Assembly: GCA_964019155.1 (NCBI GenBank)
Contig: OZ025241.1
Coordinates: forward strand, 9,237,881 to 9,301,880
DNA length: 64,000 nt
DNA from: Osedax fenrisi
Lineage: Eukaryota > Annelida > Polychaeta > Sabellida > Siboglinidae
Direction: 5' to 3'
Positions 23,211 to 35,169 of the stretch are shown here, piece after piece. How positions within the stretch are numbered: the first letter of the stretch is position 1; each line of letters starts with the position of its first letter. Under the pieces are notes generated by a model. That model saw nothing but the letters and a program-made list of their open reading frames with translations, was not told the DNA's origin and searched no databases. The position numbers were made by a program, and so were the translations under genes.

Positions 23211-23431
23211 CAGGTCGAGCTTTATCAGTACTCCATGACAGGCTTGACACGTCAGATCATTTCTATCGCTCATCACATTTGTTATGGAAATCATGACTGT
23301 ATATACAGCGTCCATCAACTGTTGTATATAGTTCTTTATTGGATACCGGGATACGAGGCGTCACGAATGCGATTACATCCATAGATGAACATCTCTCATC
23401 AGTTTCTCTTTATTGCCCCAATATTGTCCTA
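23211..23431 (-). other. Exon-like GC-rich island 2 (A), possible 5' exon with short CxxC frame
   Basis: On the minus strand it is bounded by TTTTTAG and by a GTTAGT donor at 23210, the favoured donor of the matrix gene. An ATG at 23273 opens 21 codons up to that donor and includes LTCQACHGVLIKLD, loosely like the N-terminal CxxC of beclin-type proteins. The next minus-strand island does not continue this frame. The plus strand is also open for 57 codons (23213-23383). Either a broken first exon or a non-coding transcript. Copy B: about 60375-60595. Confidence 0.35.
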
Positions 23432-24237
23432 AAAATCCTAAATATACAAATATATCAATGTACTGGGATAGATATAAGTATAATTGGTATATTATAAATA
23501 TAATTACTTATTGACCATTATAAACCATACATTAATTTGTAAAAACAATTATTACATTTATCATTTAAAACAGCTCGATTAATATATAATCATAGTATAA
23601 TATATTTATTTAGCTACATCCATACGGTATATGATATACATATAAATTATTATATTATTTAAAATTCTACAAATGTACTACCCGTAGCACTATAACTAGC
23701 TAATATTTAGATCTGCTCCGATAATAGTATTAAAATATTCTAGCATAAAAGTAATTATATAACATTTATGAGCAATTAATACTAACAATTTTAGTAAAAT
23801 ATAAGTTATTAAATTATGCTATAATTACTATATAAATAGTATATATTAGTTATTTTAAATCATATATAATATTGTGATAAACACTTTTATAGTTAATAAG
23901 TAATTACTTAGGTAGGTTCACAAATAAGGTATATATCAAATATGGCCCGGTTTGTTTTTATTACGATATATGATGTAAAATGTAAAATACTCATTTATAA
24001 TTGTACACACTAGTGTACATGATAATCTTATATGGAAATTGCACATGAAGTCTATATTATTAGAGTATATATAAAATAGTTTTTATTAAAATTTTAAAGT
24101 TACAACGATGCGAATAAAATATTATAAATTTTATATAGGCAATCGTAATCAAAACAAAAATGGGCCATATTCGATATTCTCCAAAAATAATTGTTCACAA
24201 ATAATTATCTAAACATTAATTATAGCTCACTAAATTA

Positions 24238-24274
<37 letters not shown>

Positions 24275-24832
24275 AATTTAGCCTTAAATACATGATTAAT
24301 AACTTGATATCAAATATTATTTATTGAAAATAGTAGATTTAAAAACAAAATTTGATAGCACGTTAACTTTTTAAATAAAAGTGTCCTATCAATTATGAAG
24401 TTATTATATATATAATATATAAATACTTTAAAATATAACTATAAATCTTAATTATTATATTATATTATACTATTATAGTAACTATATAGTAACTATATCA
24501 TAAATAATAAACTATTATACACCCTTAAGAATATTAAGTACCTATAGTTATAATATTAAATATATAAAAGTCAACAAAATAAATATATATATATATATAT
24601 ATATATAGATACTATTCTTAATAAATATGCTACCATTTTGATAATATATCGATGGGCATTTTTATAGATACAAAATTCATAACTATCCCACAGTTATATT
24701 AGTTTTCAAATATAAGTATTTGTTATCAAATTTATAACTTTAAAATTATAATAAATTATAAATAATAAAAATATATAGTTAAATAATTTATAAATGTTAC
24801 CAATTTAAGTATTATGCGGTAGCTAGATACTG
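23432..24832. other. Non-coding AT-rich DNA across the right edge of copy A
   Basis: No gene seen. The duplication ends at 23914. A short TIR element follows (23929-24182), then AT-rich filler with (AT)n runs at 24239-24271 and 24582-24607. Confidence 0.4.
23929..24182. mobile_element. Short TIR element (MITE-like) at the edge of copy A
   Basis: About 40-bp imperfect inverted ends: GGTATATATCAAATATGGCC then TTTGTTTTTATTACGAT on the left, mirrored by GGAGAATATCGAATATGGCC on the right. GTTCACAAATAA occurs in direct orientation just outside both ends, though not flush on the right. About 254 bp, no coding. Confidence 0.55.
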
Positions 24833-25071
24833 CGGGTCATAACCGGATCGTAGGATCGTATATGAGGCGTGCGTCGAAAGAACGCAGCGTGTTTATTCAT
24901 ATCAGTGACAAATTAAAGCTATATCTAATAATAGATATACATAGATATATCTAATATTACTATACTTTGATATTATCTATAGATAAAATTAAATACATAT
25001 ATACGCTGTACTGTTATTATTACGTATACGGTTACCGTATTACGGTATACTTACCATACGTATATAGTATA

Positions 25072-25120
<49 letters not shown>

Positions 25121-25299
25121 TATATAATATAGTATATAACATATATAATATATAATATAGTATATAACATATATAATATATAATATAGTATATAAGTTAT
25201 ATAATATAACACATATATATAATACACATATATTATATATATATACTATATTATATATTATATATGACATATAATATGTTATATACTATATTATATGTA

Positions 25300-25338
<39 letters not shown>

Positions 25339-25507
25339 TATATTATATAACTTATATACTATATTATATATTATATATGTTATATACTATATTATATTTA
25401 TATATATATATATATAAATATAATATAATATAAATGTAATATAGTATATAACATATATAATATAGTATATAAGTTATATAATATAACACATATATATACA
25501 TATAAAC

Positions 25508-25547
<40 letters not shown>

Positions 25548-25950
25548 TGTATTATATATTATATATGTTATATACTATATTATATTTATATATATATATA
25601 TATGTTATTCATTTTAATTTTATTGATAACTATAATATATATATATAATTATATTATATATATATATATATATACTATTTATATAAATATATATTTATTA
25701 TTTCATTTGAATTGATTTTAATTAGTTTGAATTGTTTTTTATTAATTCATTACTTTTAATATAATTGTATTACTTAATTTGAATTGATTTTAATTAATTT
25801 GAATTGATTTTTATTAATTCATTTGAAATTAATTCATTTCATTATATAATTAAATCTAATATGATTCTTCACTGATATGAATATAGGCGCAGTGTACTTT
25901 ACACACACGCCTCATATTTAGATCCTGCGATCCGGTTATGACCCTCCCCC
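24833..25950. mobile_element. TIR element with internal TA-rich satellite
   Basis: Imperfect terminal repeats of about 100 bp: GGGTCATAACCGGATCGTAG, then ATATGAGGCGTG and ATTCATATCAGTGA on the left, complemented at 25865-25945. A related but decayed sequence (TATGTGGGAGGATCATATGA, then ATCAGTGAAGAATTATACTA) lies at about 16131-16560 in A. The interior holds the TA-rich cluster at 25060-25610. No transposase seen. Confidence 0.6.
25060..25610. repeat. TA-rich palindromic satellite cluster
   Basis: Repeated, mutually inverted blocks of TATAATATAGTATATAACAT and long (AT)n runs (25079-25113, 25306-25334, 25513-25545). Apparent long frames here are pure Tyr/Ile repeats and not genes. Confidence 0.8.
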
Positions 25951-26571
25951 GTTAAAATATATATATATATATATATTATATATTTATAAATAATTATTTA
26001 ATATTAATTATGTAAATAAGCATTCATTAAATGATTTATCGAGTATATATTTATAAATAATTATATAATATTAATTATGTAAATAACTTATTACTAAATA
26101 AGCATTCAATAAATGATTTATCGAGTATTATAATAATACTTATTAAATTTTTTTCAATTTTGTATTTAGCGGTTCAGACTCGTATGGAGTTATTTTCAAG
26201 TATATATAATATATTTATGGGAAATTGTATAGATAAAACTTTCATAAATATTTTAAAGTTAATATGATTTTTCAAAAACATGTATTTTTAATCATATTTT
26301 TTAATTTAATAATTGAAATATTTACAAACCTATATCGATTGCCATAAGAAATCTGCTTGTCGCTGATTGGACATCATATTATGGGATGTTTATTTTATAA
26401 TTTGACAGTTAAATTATTAATCGGTTAATAAATAATGTTTTATGATCAAAATAAACATGATTTTCTAAAAAAAAAACCTTGTAATATATTGTATCAATAA
26501 CATATATGTTTATATATTATTTAATGAATAATTGATTTTAAATAAAGATTATACTATATTATAAAAAATAA

Positions 26572-26978
26572 TATTCTACATTATATAAAAAGAGTATTCT
26601 ACATTATATAAAAAGAGTTTTATAAAATAACTCGAATGTATATTATATTAAATACTCTTTTGGTAGTTTGTATATCTGTTATGATGTGGAATACTCTTTT
26701 GTAGAGTATTTTACCGTATTAGTAGATAGAAAACTGTTTTTAAATAAACAGTTTTCTACATTATAAAAAAAAGAGTTTTTTATATTTTAATAATCGTTGA
26801 AAACTCTTTTGGTAGTTTTTATAACTGTTATGATATGGAATACTCTTTTGTAGAGTATTTGGCCGTATTAGTAGATAGAAAACTGTTTTTAAATAAAGAG
26901 TTTTCTACATTATAAAAAAAGAGTTTTCTATATTTTAATAAACTCTGGAAAACTCTTTTTTCTAACAGTGTATAATAG
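26572..26978. repeat. Tandem repeat with fold-back potential, unit about 180 bp
   Basis: At least two and a half diverged units built from GAAAACTCTTTTGGTAGTTT, GTAGAGTATTTGGCCGTATT, AGTAGATAGAAAACTG and AGTTTTCTACATTATAAAAA. The GAAAACTCTTTT and AAAAGAGTTTTC segments are complementary, so single units can fold. Confidence 0.7.
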
Positions 26979-27164
26979 CAAAATAATAACAGCATAATAT
27001 ACCTTTAATGGCAACATAATAGCATTACAAATTAATAACAGCATAATAGACTTTTAATGGCAACATAATACAGCATAATAGCACAATGTAAACATTCGAG
27101 GTTATTATATATGCTATTATGTTGCTATTATGTTGCTATTATGAAGCTATTACTATTTGCTGGG
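26979..27164. mobile_element. Fold-back element family (AGCATAATAGC), truncated copy
   Basis: Dense in ATAATAGC/GCTATTAT motifs and ending TTACTATTTGCTGGG, which is the right end of the complete element at 63206-63625. The left end is missing. Confidence 0.6.
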
Positions 27165-27349
27165 TTATTATAAATATTATAATAATATATTATAGGAATA
27201 TAATACTATAACAATACTATAATATACTATAATAAGTAAATATTATTTAGGACCATTAAATAATAATATAATTTATATTAATATGTTTCATACTATTAAT
27301 TCTAATATTACAATTAATGATGATACATATAGGTGATATACCCATGATA

Positions 27350-27409
<60 letters not shown>

Positions 27410-27412
27410 TTC

Positions 27413-27690
27413 TATTATTCAATTATATGATATGTATTTATAGTTGCAGATAAATAGTATTTACCTATATTATTCAACATATTTATTAATACATTTATTA
27501 CAGTTTTTTAACTATATTTTATGTTTAAATGCAACCAAAATGTTATAATTCAATTATAAGAAATGTATTTATAGTTGCAGATAAATAGTATTTATCTACA
27601 TTTTTCAACATATTTATAAATAAATTGATTAAAGTTTCTTTTTACTATATTTTATGTTTAAATGCAACCAATATTTTATAAATATATTTA
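27413..27690. repeat. Tandem duplication of about 130 bp
   Basis: Two copies of a unit containing GTTGCAGATAAATAGTATTT, TTCAACATATTTAT and TTTATGTTTAAATGCAACCA, with scattered differences. Preceded by an (AT)n tract at 27353-27406. GTTGCA and TGCAAC at the unit ends are inverted. Confidence 0.7.
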
Positions 27691-28137
27691 TAAATAATTA
27701 TATGTTTCATGTGAAGTTGCACAATAAACATATTTATTAACTTTTGCAACGTAATTCAACCAAATGCAACGTAAAAAACCATATTTGGTTTCCTGGGAGG
27801 GTACAAAGATAAGAAGAATTCTATAAAGTTAAAGTAGAAATTGAATATTTCGATACCACTTACAAAATAATGTATTTTATTTATATTTTCGATTATTTTT
27901 ACGCTATCTTTTATTTCTATTTTGATCATTTTTACTATATGATTTATTTCTACTTTCGATTGTTTTCGTTTATTTTTACGGTAACTGTAAAACGTTCTAA
28001 TTTCATTAATTTTTTAATTTCGTATTATTCTTTGTTTATTTATATAATTTTATCGTTAGCAAATATTTATATGTTATACCATCGATTATATTTTCGGATA
28101 TGTATTTGCTTAAATAAATTATCAATCAATAAATAAA
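27691..28137. other. Non-coding AT-rich stretch
   Basis: Contains GCAACGTAATTCAACCAAAT and TGCAACGTAAAAAACCA patches. The open frame at 27870-28136 translates to Tyr/Phe/Ile-rich low complexity with no domain, so it is not called. Confidence 0.4.
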
Positions 28138-28897
28138 ATATATAAAACAATATATAAAACATCATGTATTATCCTATATCGGAAATCCCCGTACTATAGT
28201 GTATACCCTCATAATCTAATCTATTGACACCACTTAGGGTATCCAATAATCATTAATCAAATGAACAATAGCGCAGTAATAGATATCGCCGATAATATCT
28301 ATTTTTTAATATATTGTTTATACGTTTACATTATATGATGTATTGATTACCGCAATGTCTAATGTCTAATAAGTATTATGTACTCTACAATAATAAGTAT
28401 TATAAATAGTATATTGTAATCTATTGACGCGCAAGTGTGATATTTATTTTGAGCTATTTTAAACATAACCGCGCCGTGTTAGCTAATCGAGGAGTTAGCT
28501 ATGTTTCGCTGTTGTTAGATTAATCGAAAGTATATAGTCGACATATTTGCTATCGATAACATACGTTATTTAAATAAATAAAGAACAATTGTTAATACGT
28601 ATTGTATTGTAATGTATTAATACGATATTAAAATATTTTACTGTTATGTACCGTAGAAATAAATGATAAATGATAGAAAATATAAATAAAATATAGAGTG
28701 AAATATTATATGTACACTTTAAATATATTTAAATTTTTTTAAATTTGTAACCTCTAATATTAAAACATATGTATTTATATATTAGTATAATTGTGAAAGA
28801 AATCGTAATACTATAGTTACCATTTACTTTATTTGATATAATGATAAGATTGACATTATAATTATATCGTATTAATAGTTATCTATGTATAATTACA
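28138..28897 (-). repeat. Dispersed repeat R1, inverted diverged copy in the spacer
   Basis: The reverse complement aligns with R1 along its length (for example TATGTTATCGATAGCAAA and TCAATAGATTAGATTATG). It is clearly more diverged than A from B, so this is an older copy. It shows R1 is a mobile or dispersed family rather than part of the duplication. Confidence 0.7.
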
Positions 28898-29219
28898 CGG
28901 ACACACACATACACATATATATATATATATAATGTCAGTGTTAGCATTCATGTCGAGAGGGTGTGTTTATAAACGCAATCAACCGTAAACAATACAGCTA
29001 AGTTATTTATCATATTCTATATAACATTATATGTTAATATTATATCATACATTTATTATCAGTATTTCTATACATATTAATTACACATATTTTATATTTA
29101 TCATGTATTATTTAAATATATTTATATTTGTTTGATTTTCTTATTTAATAGTGAATACATTATATATTATATGTAAAAATTGTATAATAGTGTGGTTTAT
29201 TTACATTATTTATTATCAG

Positions 29220-29285
<66 letters not shown>

Positions 29286-29481
29286 GATATCTATTAATTA
29301 CACATACTTATATATTTATAATGTAGAATTAAATAATATATATATTTGTTTAATTTGCTTATTTAAGTATTGAATACATTATATATTATATATTAATACG
29401 AAATAAAATATGACAAATAGATGTATATTTGGTAAATATAAAAAATTAAAAAATTAAATTAATAAAAATATTAAAATTTAA
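28898..29481. repeat. AT-rich region with two diverged direct repeats
   Basis: Segments at about 29045-29180 and 29212-29395 share TTATTATCAGTATTT, ATTAATTACACATA, ATTTGTTT and GAATACATTATATATTATAT. An (AT)n run at about 29228-29273 separates them. No gene. Confidence 0.5.
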
Positions 29482-31297
29482 AAAAATAATTACTATATAA
29501 ATCTTTTTACTGCAAATACACAAGAAGAAAATTGGAAAGTCATTAATAAAATAATAAAACCTACAGACTCGGATTATCCAAATACTTTCATAGATAATAA
29601 TATTAAAATGAATGAAAGGTACGAACAATGTAATGCATTTAATGAGTATTTTTCGAGCATTATAAGTAAAATAAATAATTCAATTAATAATATAAATAAA
29701 AATGATTTTAAAGAATTGTTATCTAATAATGTTAATAGTTTTTACTTTTTACCAATTGACAATGATGAAATAATTAAAGTGACTAAGGATATTAAATCAA
29801 AAAGATCATTAGATATAAATAATCATGACATGACCTTAATAAAAGATATTATTCAATATATTTTAGAACCATTAAAAAAGATATTTAATTTAAGTATCAA
29901 AACAAATACATTTCCTGACAATATGAAAATTTCAATTATTAAACCTTTATATAAAACTAATGATAAACAACAAATATCCAATTACAAGCCAATTTCATTA
30001 CTACCACAAATATCTAAAAATGTTGAAAAAATTATTTGTAATAGATTATCAAAATATATATTTAAGCATAATATTATTAACAAAAATCAATATGGTTTTG
30101 TTCCCAGATCAAATACAACCCTATCATTATTAAATATTCAGCATTTCATTTTACATAAACTCTCTCAAAAAAAAAAAGTAGCTACTATATTCTTAGATCT
30201 CAAGAAAGCATTTGATGTGGTTGATCATGATATTTTACTTGCTAAATTGGAATGTATAGGGTTTAGAGGTGATACAAATTTATTTATTAAAAGTTATCTT
30301 ACAAATAGAAATATTATAACACGAATTGATAATACTCTATCATCTAGAAAGATTATTAGATATGGAGTGCCGCAAGGATCTGTTCTGGGACCTCTACTAT
30401 TTATTATCTTTATAAATGACATATCAAATATTTTTAATAATGAACAAGTAAATAATATTAATATCAATTTATATGCAGATGATACATCTATAACTATATT
30501 TGCTGAAAATGATACATTATTAACATATTATTTGCAATATTACATGGATAAATTAAAAAAATGGTTTATTATAAATAAGCTTAAGTTAAATATCGAAAAA
30601 ACAAAAATATTGCCATATATAAATTCTGGTATATTAAAAGATATAACAATAGATAACATTAAAATCGATATAGTTAATAATTATAAATTTCTTGGGATCT
30701 ACTTAGATTCCCAAATGACCTACAAAAAACATATAAATTATTTATCGAATAAATTGTCAAAAATTATATATACTATAAAAAAAATATCTTTTTTAGATAC
30801 AAAAAATTTAATTTTGTTATATAATTCGTTCTATTTATCTAATTTATCATATGGAATTGAAGTATGGTCAAATACTTATAAATCAAATATTACTAAATTA
30901 ATTATGTTACAGAAAAAAGTTATAAGAATTATTAATAAACAAATAATAGATAAATCAAAATTACCATTAATACGTCTAACACATACTGGTCCTTTTTTAA
31001 AAAAAAATAATATTTTACAATTTGAAGAACTAATTATATATAGAAACACATTATTAATCTATAATTTCTTAAATAATAAATATAAATTAGATTATAACTC
31101 ATATTTCAAGTTAAATAAACTAAAAAATAAATTTATTCTACCACTTGAAATCAAATAAATTAAAATATACAATATTTTTTAAAGGATCAAAGTTATATAA
31201 TGAATTAATGTTTAATAATCTTTTACGAAAAAAGAATATTAATAATGTATTTATTCTAAAAAAAACATTAAAATATTCATTTATAAGTAAATATTAG
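29482..31297 (+). mobile_element. 5'-truncated LINE of the Jockey/CR1 superfamily with reverse transcriptase
   Basis: The frame is open from 29482 (first Met 29608) to a stop at 31156-31158. Reverse transcriptase blocks are in order: KPISLLPQISKNVEKII, QYGFVPRSNTTLSLL, FLDLKKAFDVVDHDIL (catalytic Asp 197 counted from the Met), GVPQGSVLGPLLFIIFINDI and YADD (residues 289-292). After YADD comes the conserved KFLGIYLD. The apurinic endonuclease domain that should precede is absent, the usual 5' truncation. The C-terminal tail typical of these proteins (FFKGSKLYNEL) continues in the +1 frame from about 31145 to TAG at 31295-31297, so one frameshift breaks the protein near its end. Codons are very AT-rich. 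It is unique to the spacer. Confidence 0.85.
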
Positions 31298-31913
31298 TTT
31301 TTTTTTTTATATATATTATATATTTTAATATTTATATTTGTTTTACATCTTGTTTCGTTTATTGTTTTAAATATTGTTTTAAATTATTATTGGTATTATT
31401 AGTCATCTGTAATTTGACAGGAATGTGGCGCCATTGCACGTCTTATTGAAAGATGATTAATTTTTGTTTAGTAGTTTTAATTTTATAACTTACTTTTAGA
31501 TATTTTTATTTTACACATATTTATAATAATTTACTATTTTTATTACAATATTATAAATTTACATATTTTACTAATATATATTTTAATACATTTTAATATT
31601 ATACAATTATTTTATTATCTTATTTTATTATTTACTTTAATGTAATGGATTAAAATATGATGATAACTTATGTTCATGAACAGTGTTTTATTATTTGTAT
31701 TAATTTATTTATATATATGTATCTTCTATTTTATTACAAAGAATGCTAACACATGAATCATTATTATTATATTATTACTTTTACTAATATTGTAATCTGT
31801 ACATGAACATATTGGAGGTATCGACCAAATAAAGCCTAGGCTTTCACTGATCCTCCATAGACGTATGATATACATAGTATGTCGTATTTCTATAAACTGA
31901 TTTCATTCATTCA

Positions 31914-31989
<76 letters not shown>
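31298..31989 (+). mobile_element. LINE 3'UTR and tail
   Basis: Non-coding tail of the LINE. It includes GGAGGTATCGACCAAATAAA near 31814-31833, with an AATAAA signal, then CCTAGGCTTTCACTGATCC and a short TTCA/ATTC repeat (31906-31917). A 70-bp (AT)n run follows (31918-31989). Simple-repeat 3' ends are typical of CR1/Jockey-like LINEs. Confidence 0.6.
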
Positions 31990-31992
<3 letters not shown>

Positions 31993-32237
31993 GTTTAATT
32001 AATAAAATATTCATAATTATATAAATAGTCTAAAAACGTATTTTTTATTTTTTTATTATTCGAAATATTGTTGATATATCCAATAAACTGATTTTTTTAT
32101 TATGTTTTTAAATTTATGAAAAAAATGTTAACTTAAAACCTTCTCAAGAATATACAAATGTATAGATATAAAATATAACATTATATTATTAAAAAATAAA
32201 GCAATCTAAAATTATATATATTAGTACTATTTACAAA
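31990..32237. other. Short AT-rich gap between LINE fragments
   Basis: No gene, TIR or repeat unit recognised. Confidence 0.4.
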
Positions 32238-32985
32238 CAGTACCGTTTTTGTTAACAATAAAACAGGGACATTCTTTAAGAAGTCGTTAGAAGTACGATA
32301 AGGATGCCTTCACCAACACTCTTTAACATCTTCCTAGAAAATACCATGCAAGATATGATAGCAGACTATTACAGCACAATTACCGTTGGAGGATATGAAC
32401 TATGTAACCTAAGATTTGCAGAAGATATCGACCTGATGTCAGGGTCAAACACAGAGCTGCACAAACTCACACACAAACTATGCAAGTGATCATCGACATA
32501 TGGTATGTATGTCAGCTACGAGTAAAAAAATATTGATCAGCGAATTCAATAATAATGAAACAGCTGAGGTGATAATGATAACAATGAACGATGAACCCTT
32601 TGAAGTAGTAGATATATTCAAATACTTGGGTGCGACTCTAACTAAAGATTGAAAAAGTGAAATAGAGATAAATATAAGAATAGCGACAGTAACCTCTACG
32701 TTAGTTTGCTTAATCACTATATGGAAGAGTCGAAACATATCAGACAAAAATACTACTGTACAAGTCACTAATATTATCTATACTACTTTATGTCTATGAA
32801 ACTTGGATACTAACAAAAAGACTGGAAAGAAAAATTACTGCATTTAGTATAAAGCATATAAAAGAATTCTGAGGATTACCTTCAGAGAAAGAAAAACAAT
32901 TTATTATGTATACCAAATAATTATGGAATGCATATGTCAAGTTGAGAATTTCCTATCTAAAGTAAAGAGAAGGAAAATGTTTCTT
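32238..32985 (+). pseudogene. RTE-type LINE reverse transcriptase fragment, decayed
   Basis: Fragments in three frames read in the right order for an RTE/BovB-like enzyme: TGTFFKKSLEVR-stop-GC, PSPTLFNIFLENTMQDM, NLRFAEDIDLMSGS, FEVVDIFKYLGATLTKD-stop, ILLYVYETWILTKRLERKI and RITFRERKTIYYV. FAED stands where the catalytic FADD should be, so even the active site has lost an Asp. Stops at the expected Gln of VRQGC and at the Gly of KDG plus several frameshifts make it dead. Much more GC than the Jockey/CR1-like LINE before it, so a different source and age. Confidence 0.8.
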
Positions 32986-33104
32986 TTATTATTTAATTTA
33001 TTTTGTTATGGTAATATTTGTCTTGATTTATTCTATATATTATATGTTTTCTATATATCTATGATTTATTTTTATTCTATGTATATTATATATTAATATA
33101 TATG

Positions 33105-33173
<69 letters not shown>

Positions 33174-33949
33174 AGGATATATTACAGTTATGCATTATGT
33201 TATTTACTATTTGTTATTATACGTTTTCTAGTATTTTACACTTTATATTTATGTTTTATACATGATAAGAGATATTTTGAGAAATATTATTTAATATTAT
33301 TTTAAAATTATTCTATTGTACTATTAATTAATTTCTTTTTTTAAATTTCAAATTTATTTTATATAATTTTTATATTTAACATTATAATGTATACTTTAAT
33401 TTTTTTTTGTTTCATTATATATTAGTATATATTAGTGGGTGTAATTGGTGTATTAGGGATGTATAGTATGCATCGGGGAATAAGGATATCATCGTTTAAA
33501 CCTCTGTCAATGGTATAATCCCAAATGATATATATCTATATACCCTATAGGATTTGGAGCACCGTTACCTGAAAGTTGATGTTCTACGCATCCTGGGTAT
33601 ACTCGGTGGTAATGGTATTATCCTGTGTTGTACTTAATAGCAGCCTTATATCTAGTATTTACAAAAAAAAATTAATTTGTGTTTATTTAAAAAAAAATTA
33701 TGTTTATTTAATTTATATTTAATTTAATAGTATTATAGATTGTTTGTAATATTTTATATTATATACACTTTATATAATACACTTTTTATACAATATTATA
33801 TTTTTATATATTTTTATATATATATATTTTATTTATATTGTATCGTTTACTAATATACTTCTCGTAATCTCGTAAATAGGTGAATGACCAGACAAGCTTT
33901 TGCTTTTTTAATTCATCAAGGCTTTTAAGCCAACTCTGAGTATTATTAT
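32986..33949. other. Non-coding spacer before the long inverted repeat
   Basis: Contains an (AT)n tract at 33111-33167 and a GC-richer patch at 33430-33660 (GGGATGTATAGTATGCATCG, CACCGTTACCTGAAAG, CATCCTGGGTATACTCGGTG) without a usable frame. This patch may be LINE or satellite debris; unrecognised. Confidence 0.4.
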
Positions 33950-34052
33950 ATTTATTTAATTTCTAATTATTATGTTAAATAACGAACCTCCAAAATATTC
34001 TTCTCACTTCCGTGTATATATTGAATTCCATCACATTGAATCTAGTAAGTAC

Positions 34053-34099
<47 letters not shown>

Positions 34100-34580
34100 G
34101 ATAATATTTATGAGAATTATTGTTATCTGGCGATATTCATAATGAAATTATTCAACTATATAAAACTGAATTATTAAATATTGTATTGATATATATCACT
34201 ATATATACACGCACTACATAGCATGCACGTTATATGGAAGTATAAGATAAACTTACCACTTAAAAGAAGACTCTTTGTAGGAACCGTAGAAAGTGTACTA
34301 ACCTATAGGTTAGTACACTTTCTAGTACATGTAGTGCGTGTATATATAGTGATATATATCAATAAAATATTTAATAATTCAGTTTTATATAGTTGAATAA
34401 TTTCATTATGAATATCGCCAGATAACAATAATTCTCATAAATATTATCCCATATATATATATATATATATATTAATGGTACTTTCTAGATTCAATGTGAT
34501 GGAATTCAATATATACACGGAAGTGAAAAGAATATTTTGGAGGTTCGTTATTTAACATAATAATTAGATATTAAATAAAA
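33950..34580. repeat. Long inverted repeat at the left edge of copy B
   Basis: Left arm 33950-34220 is the reverse complement of right arm 34331-34580 (AATAACGAACCTCCAAAATA against TATTTTGGAGGTTCGTTATT). The right arm is the first part of copy B and equals 1-170 of copy A plus bases further left. The 110-bp spacer contains a perfect 34-bp palindrome at 34290-34323 (half-site GAAAGTGTACTAACCTA). Confidence 0.9.
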
Positions 34581-34903
34581 TAGATATGGATCTGAGTCAT
34601 GGACTGTTCAACAGCATAAATCACTGGATACACGCAAATGCTAAATAATGCATTTAATGCAATATTTAATGAGAATAAGGACAAATCAACATTTATGTAA
34701 TATATATATATAGATTGTCTATAATAAACATATATAAATATATATGTGCAATTTGACTTTCACATAGTATGATATACAGTGTATACATACAGTGTACACA
34801 AGTTATTTAATTATTATTTATTAATTATGTCCTATAGTTAACTATATTATATTTAATTCATGATCATAATCTAATTAATATTACTTAAATTCGAATTGCT
34901 ATA

Positions 34904-34954
<51 letters not shown>

Positions 34955-35169
34955 TCGTAATATATTCAAATATATATATAATTATAGATTATTGAGAATG
35001 TCGATTAGATTATATTACAGACCAGAATTTTCTAACATTTTATAATCACTGGGTGTCGATTTTATCTTTAAAATATTAACAAAACTGGATTAGCTAATAG
35101 AAGTGTAGACAAATTTAAAAAAATAAAACAATGCCATGCTAAATTACCATAGATACATATATGTATGTA

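Larger units (their letters stand above)
1..23914. repeat. Segmental duplication, copy A
   Basis: The sequence from the first base of the window to the TTAGGTA at 23908-23914 recurs in the same order and orientation as copy B. The true left edge may lie before the window. It holds the Pif-like gene, the kelch gene and the nested transposons. Relative to B it lacks a 457-bp MITE (B 56161-56617), a 294-bp tandem duplication (B 47809-48396) and about 1.86 kb at the right end of the 8 kb transposon (B 57460-59312). Flanks after 23914 and 61077 are unrelated. Confidence 0.95.

Noticed and set aside
25040..25270. Open frames on both strands
   Set aside because: Pure Tyr/Ile low complexity from the TA-rich satellite.
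27870..28136. 88-codon plus-strand frame
   Set aside because: Phe/Tyr/Ile-rich AT translation with no domain and no splice or promoter context.
33430..33660. GC-richer patch as a possible gene
   Set aside because: No open frame, splice pair or recognisable motif; left as unassigned.
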